Program-made: the position numbers and the translations under genes | Assembly: GCA_011330545.1 (NCBI GenBank) | Contig: DRQI01000243.1 | Coordinates: forward strand, 1 to 7,118 | DNA from: Flavobacteriia bacterium | GTDB lineage: Bacteria > Bacteroidota > Bacteroidia > Flavobacteriales > Flavobacteriaceae | DNA length: 7,118 nucleotides | Reading direction: 5' to 3' | Part shown: piece after piece, positions 6,877-7,118 of the stretch | Layout: the number at the start of each line of letters is the position of its first letter | Numbering within the stretch: position 1 is the first letter of the stretch | The notes under the pieces: model-generated | Told to the model about the DNA's origin: nothing | Seen by the model: the letters and a program-made list of their open reading frames with translations, nothing else | The model's database searches: none

Positions 6877-7118
6877 ATGGCCTACCTTTCGGATATTGAA
6901 ATTGCTCAGCAAACCGAGTTATACCCTATTCAAAAAATTGCTAAAAAACTTCACATACAAGAGGATGATTTAGAACTGTACGGAAAATACAAAGCAAAAC
7001 TTCCGTTGAGTTTAATTGACGAAGAAAAAATAAAAAAGCATCATTTAGTATTGGTAACTGCGTTGACGCCTACGCCTGCCGGTGAAGGAAAAACTACTGT
7101 TTCTATCGGTTTGACCGA
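6877..7118 (+). CDS. fhs: Formate-tetrahydrofolate ligase, N-terminal part (3'-truncated)
   Basis: This enzyme (EC 6.3.4.3) uses ATP to join formate to tetrahydrofolate, producing 10-formyl-tetrahydrofolate for purine synthesis and for formylation of initiator Met-tRNA. Only 80 codons plus two bases lie in the window; the full protein is usually about 550 residues. The start [18 protein letters not shown] and the phrase [15 protein letters not shown] fit the family N terminus, where SDIEIAQ is a common opening. The nucleotide-binding loop [11 protein letters not shown] lies at about residues 65-75. The ATG at 6877-6879 has no Shine-Dalgarno; the preceding bases are T-rich with no G-rich core. 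The gene is transcribed divergently from secDF, with a TATCTTTG element just upstream. The frame is open to the window edge, so nothing can be said about the C-terminal half or the next gene. Confidence 0.93.
   Translation, partial: MAYLSDIEIAQQTELYPIQKIAKKLHIQEDDLELYGKYKAKLPLSLIDEEKIKKHHLVLVTALTPTPAGEGKTTVSIGLT

Noticed and set aside
1..7118. Mobile element, CRISPR array, tRNA/rRNA or unknown defence system
   Set aside because: No transposase, spaced repeats, tRNA-like fold or uncharacterised gene cluster is visible; nearly all bases belong to recognisable housekeeping genes.

Overview
The window looks like an ordinary chromosomal segment from a low-GC member of the Bacteroidota, most likely a flavobacterium. 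Reasons: AT-rich DNA, almost no Shine-Dalgarno sequences, two matches to the TAnnTTTG promoter element of this phylum, SecD and SecF fused in one chain, and an Obg GTPase without the C-terminal OCT domain. The organism call is inference from these traits, not from a database match.

Layout, left to right. (1) 1-1439, plus strand: the C-terminal two thirds of a prolyl-oligopeptidase-family serine peptidase, with its 5' end outside the window. (2) 1445-2437, minus strand: obgE, a ribosome-associated GTPase, ending tail-to-tail with the peptidase gene across a 5-base gap. (3) 2438-2511: a short AT-rich spacer with direct and inverted repeats. (4) 2512-3624, minus strand: a single reading frame joining hypoxanthine phosphoribosyltransferase to adenylate kinase without a linker. 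(5) 3625-3738: a spacer with a strong hairpin and T-tract, read as the secDF terminator. (6) 3739-6684, minus strand: a fused SecDF protein-translocation subunit. (7) 6685-6876: a divergent promoter region. (8) 6877-7118, plus strand: the first 80 codons of formate-tetrahydrofolate ligase, cut by the window end.

The three minus-strand genes (secDF, hpt-adk, obgE) form a head-to-tail housekeeping block. The secDF terminator suggests that hpt-adk and obgE are partly or wholly a separate unit, although no clear promoter is visible for them. Functionally they cover protein export, purine salvage with adenylate energy balance, and ribosome assembly. Fhs supplies 10-formyl-tetrahydrofolate for purine synthesis and initiator tRNA formylation. 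The peptidase is functionally unrelated.

I see no mobile element, CRISPR array, rRNA, tRNA, defence island or unknown multi-gene system. The most notable item is the linker-free hpt-adk fusion. The other findings are small structural observations at gene boundaries.
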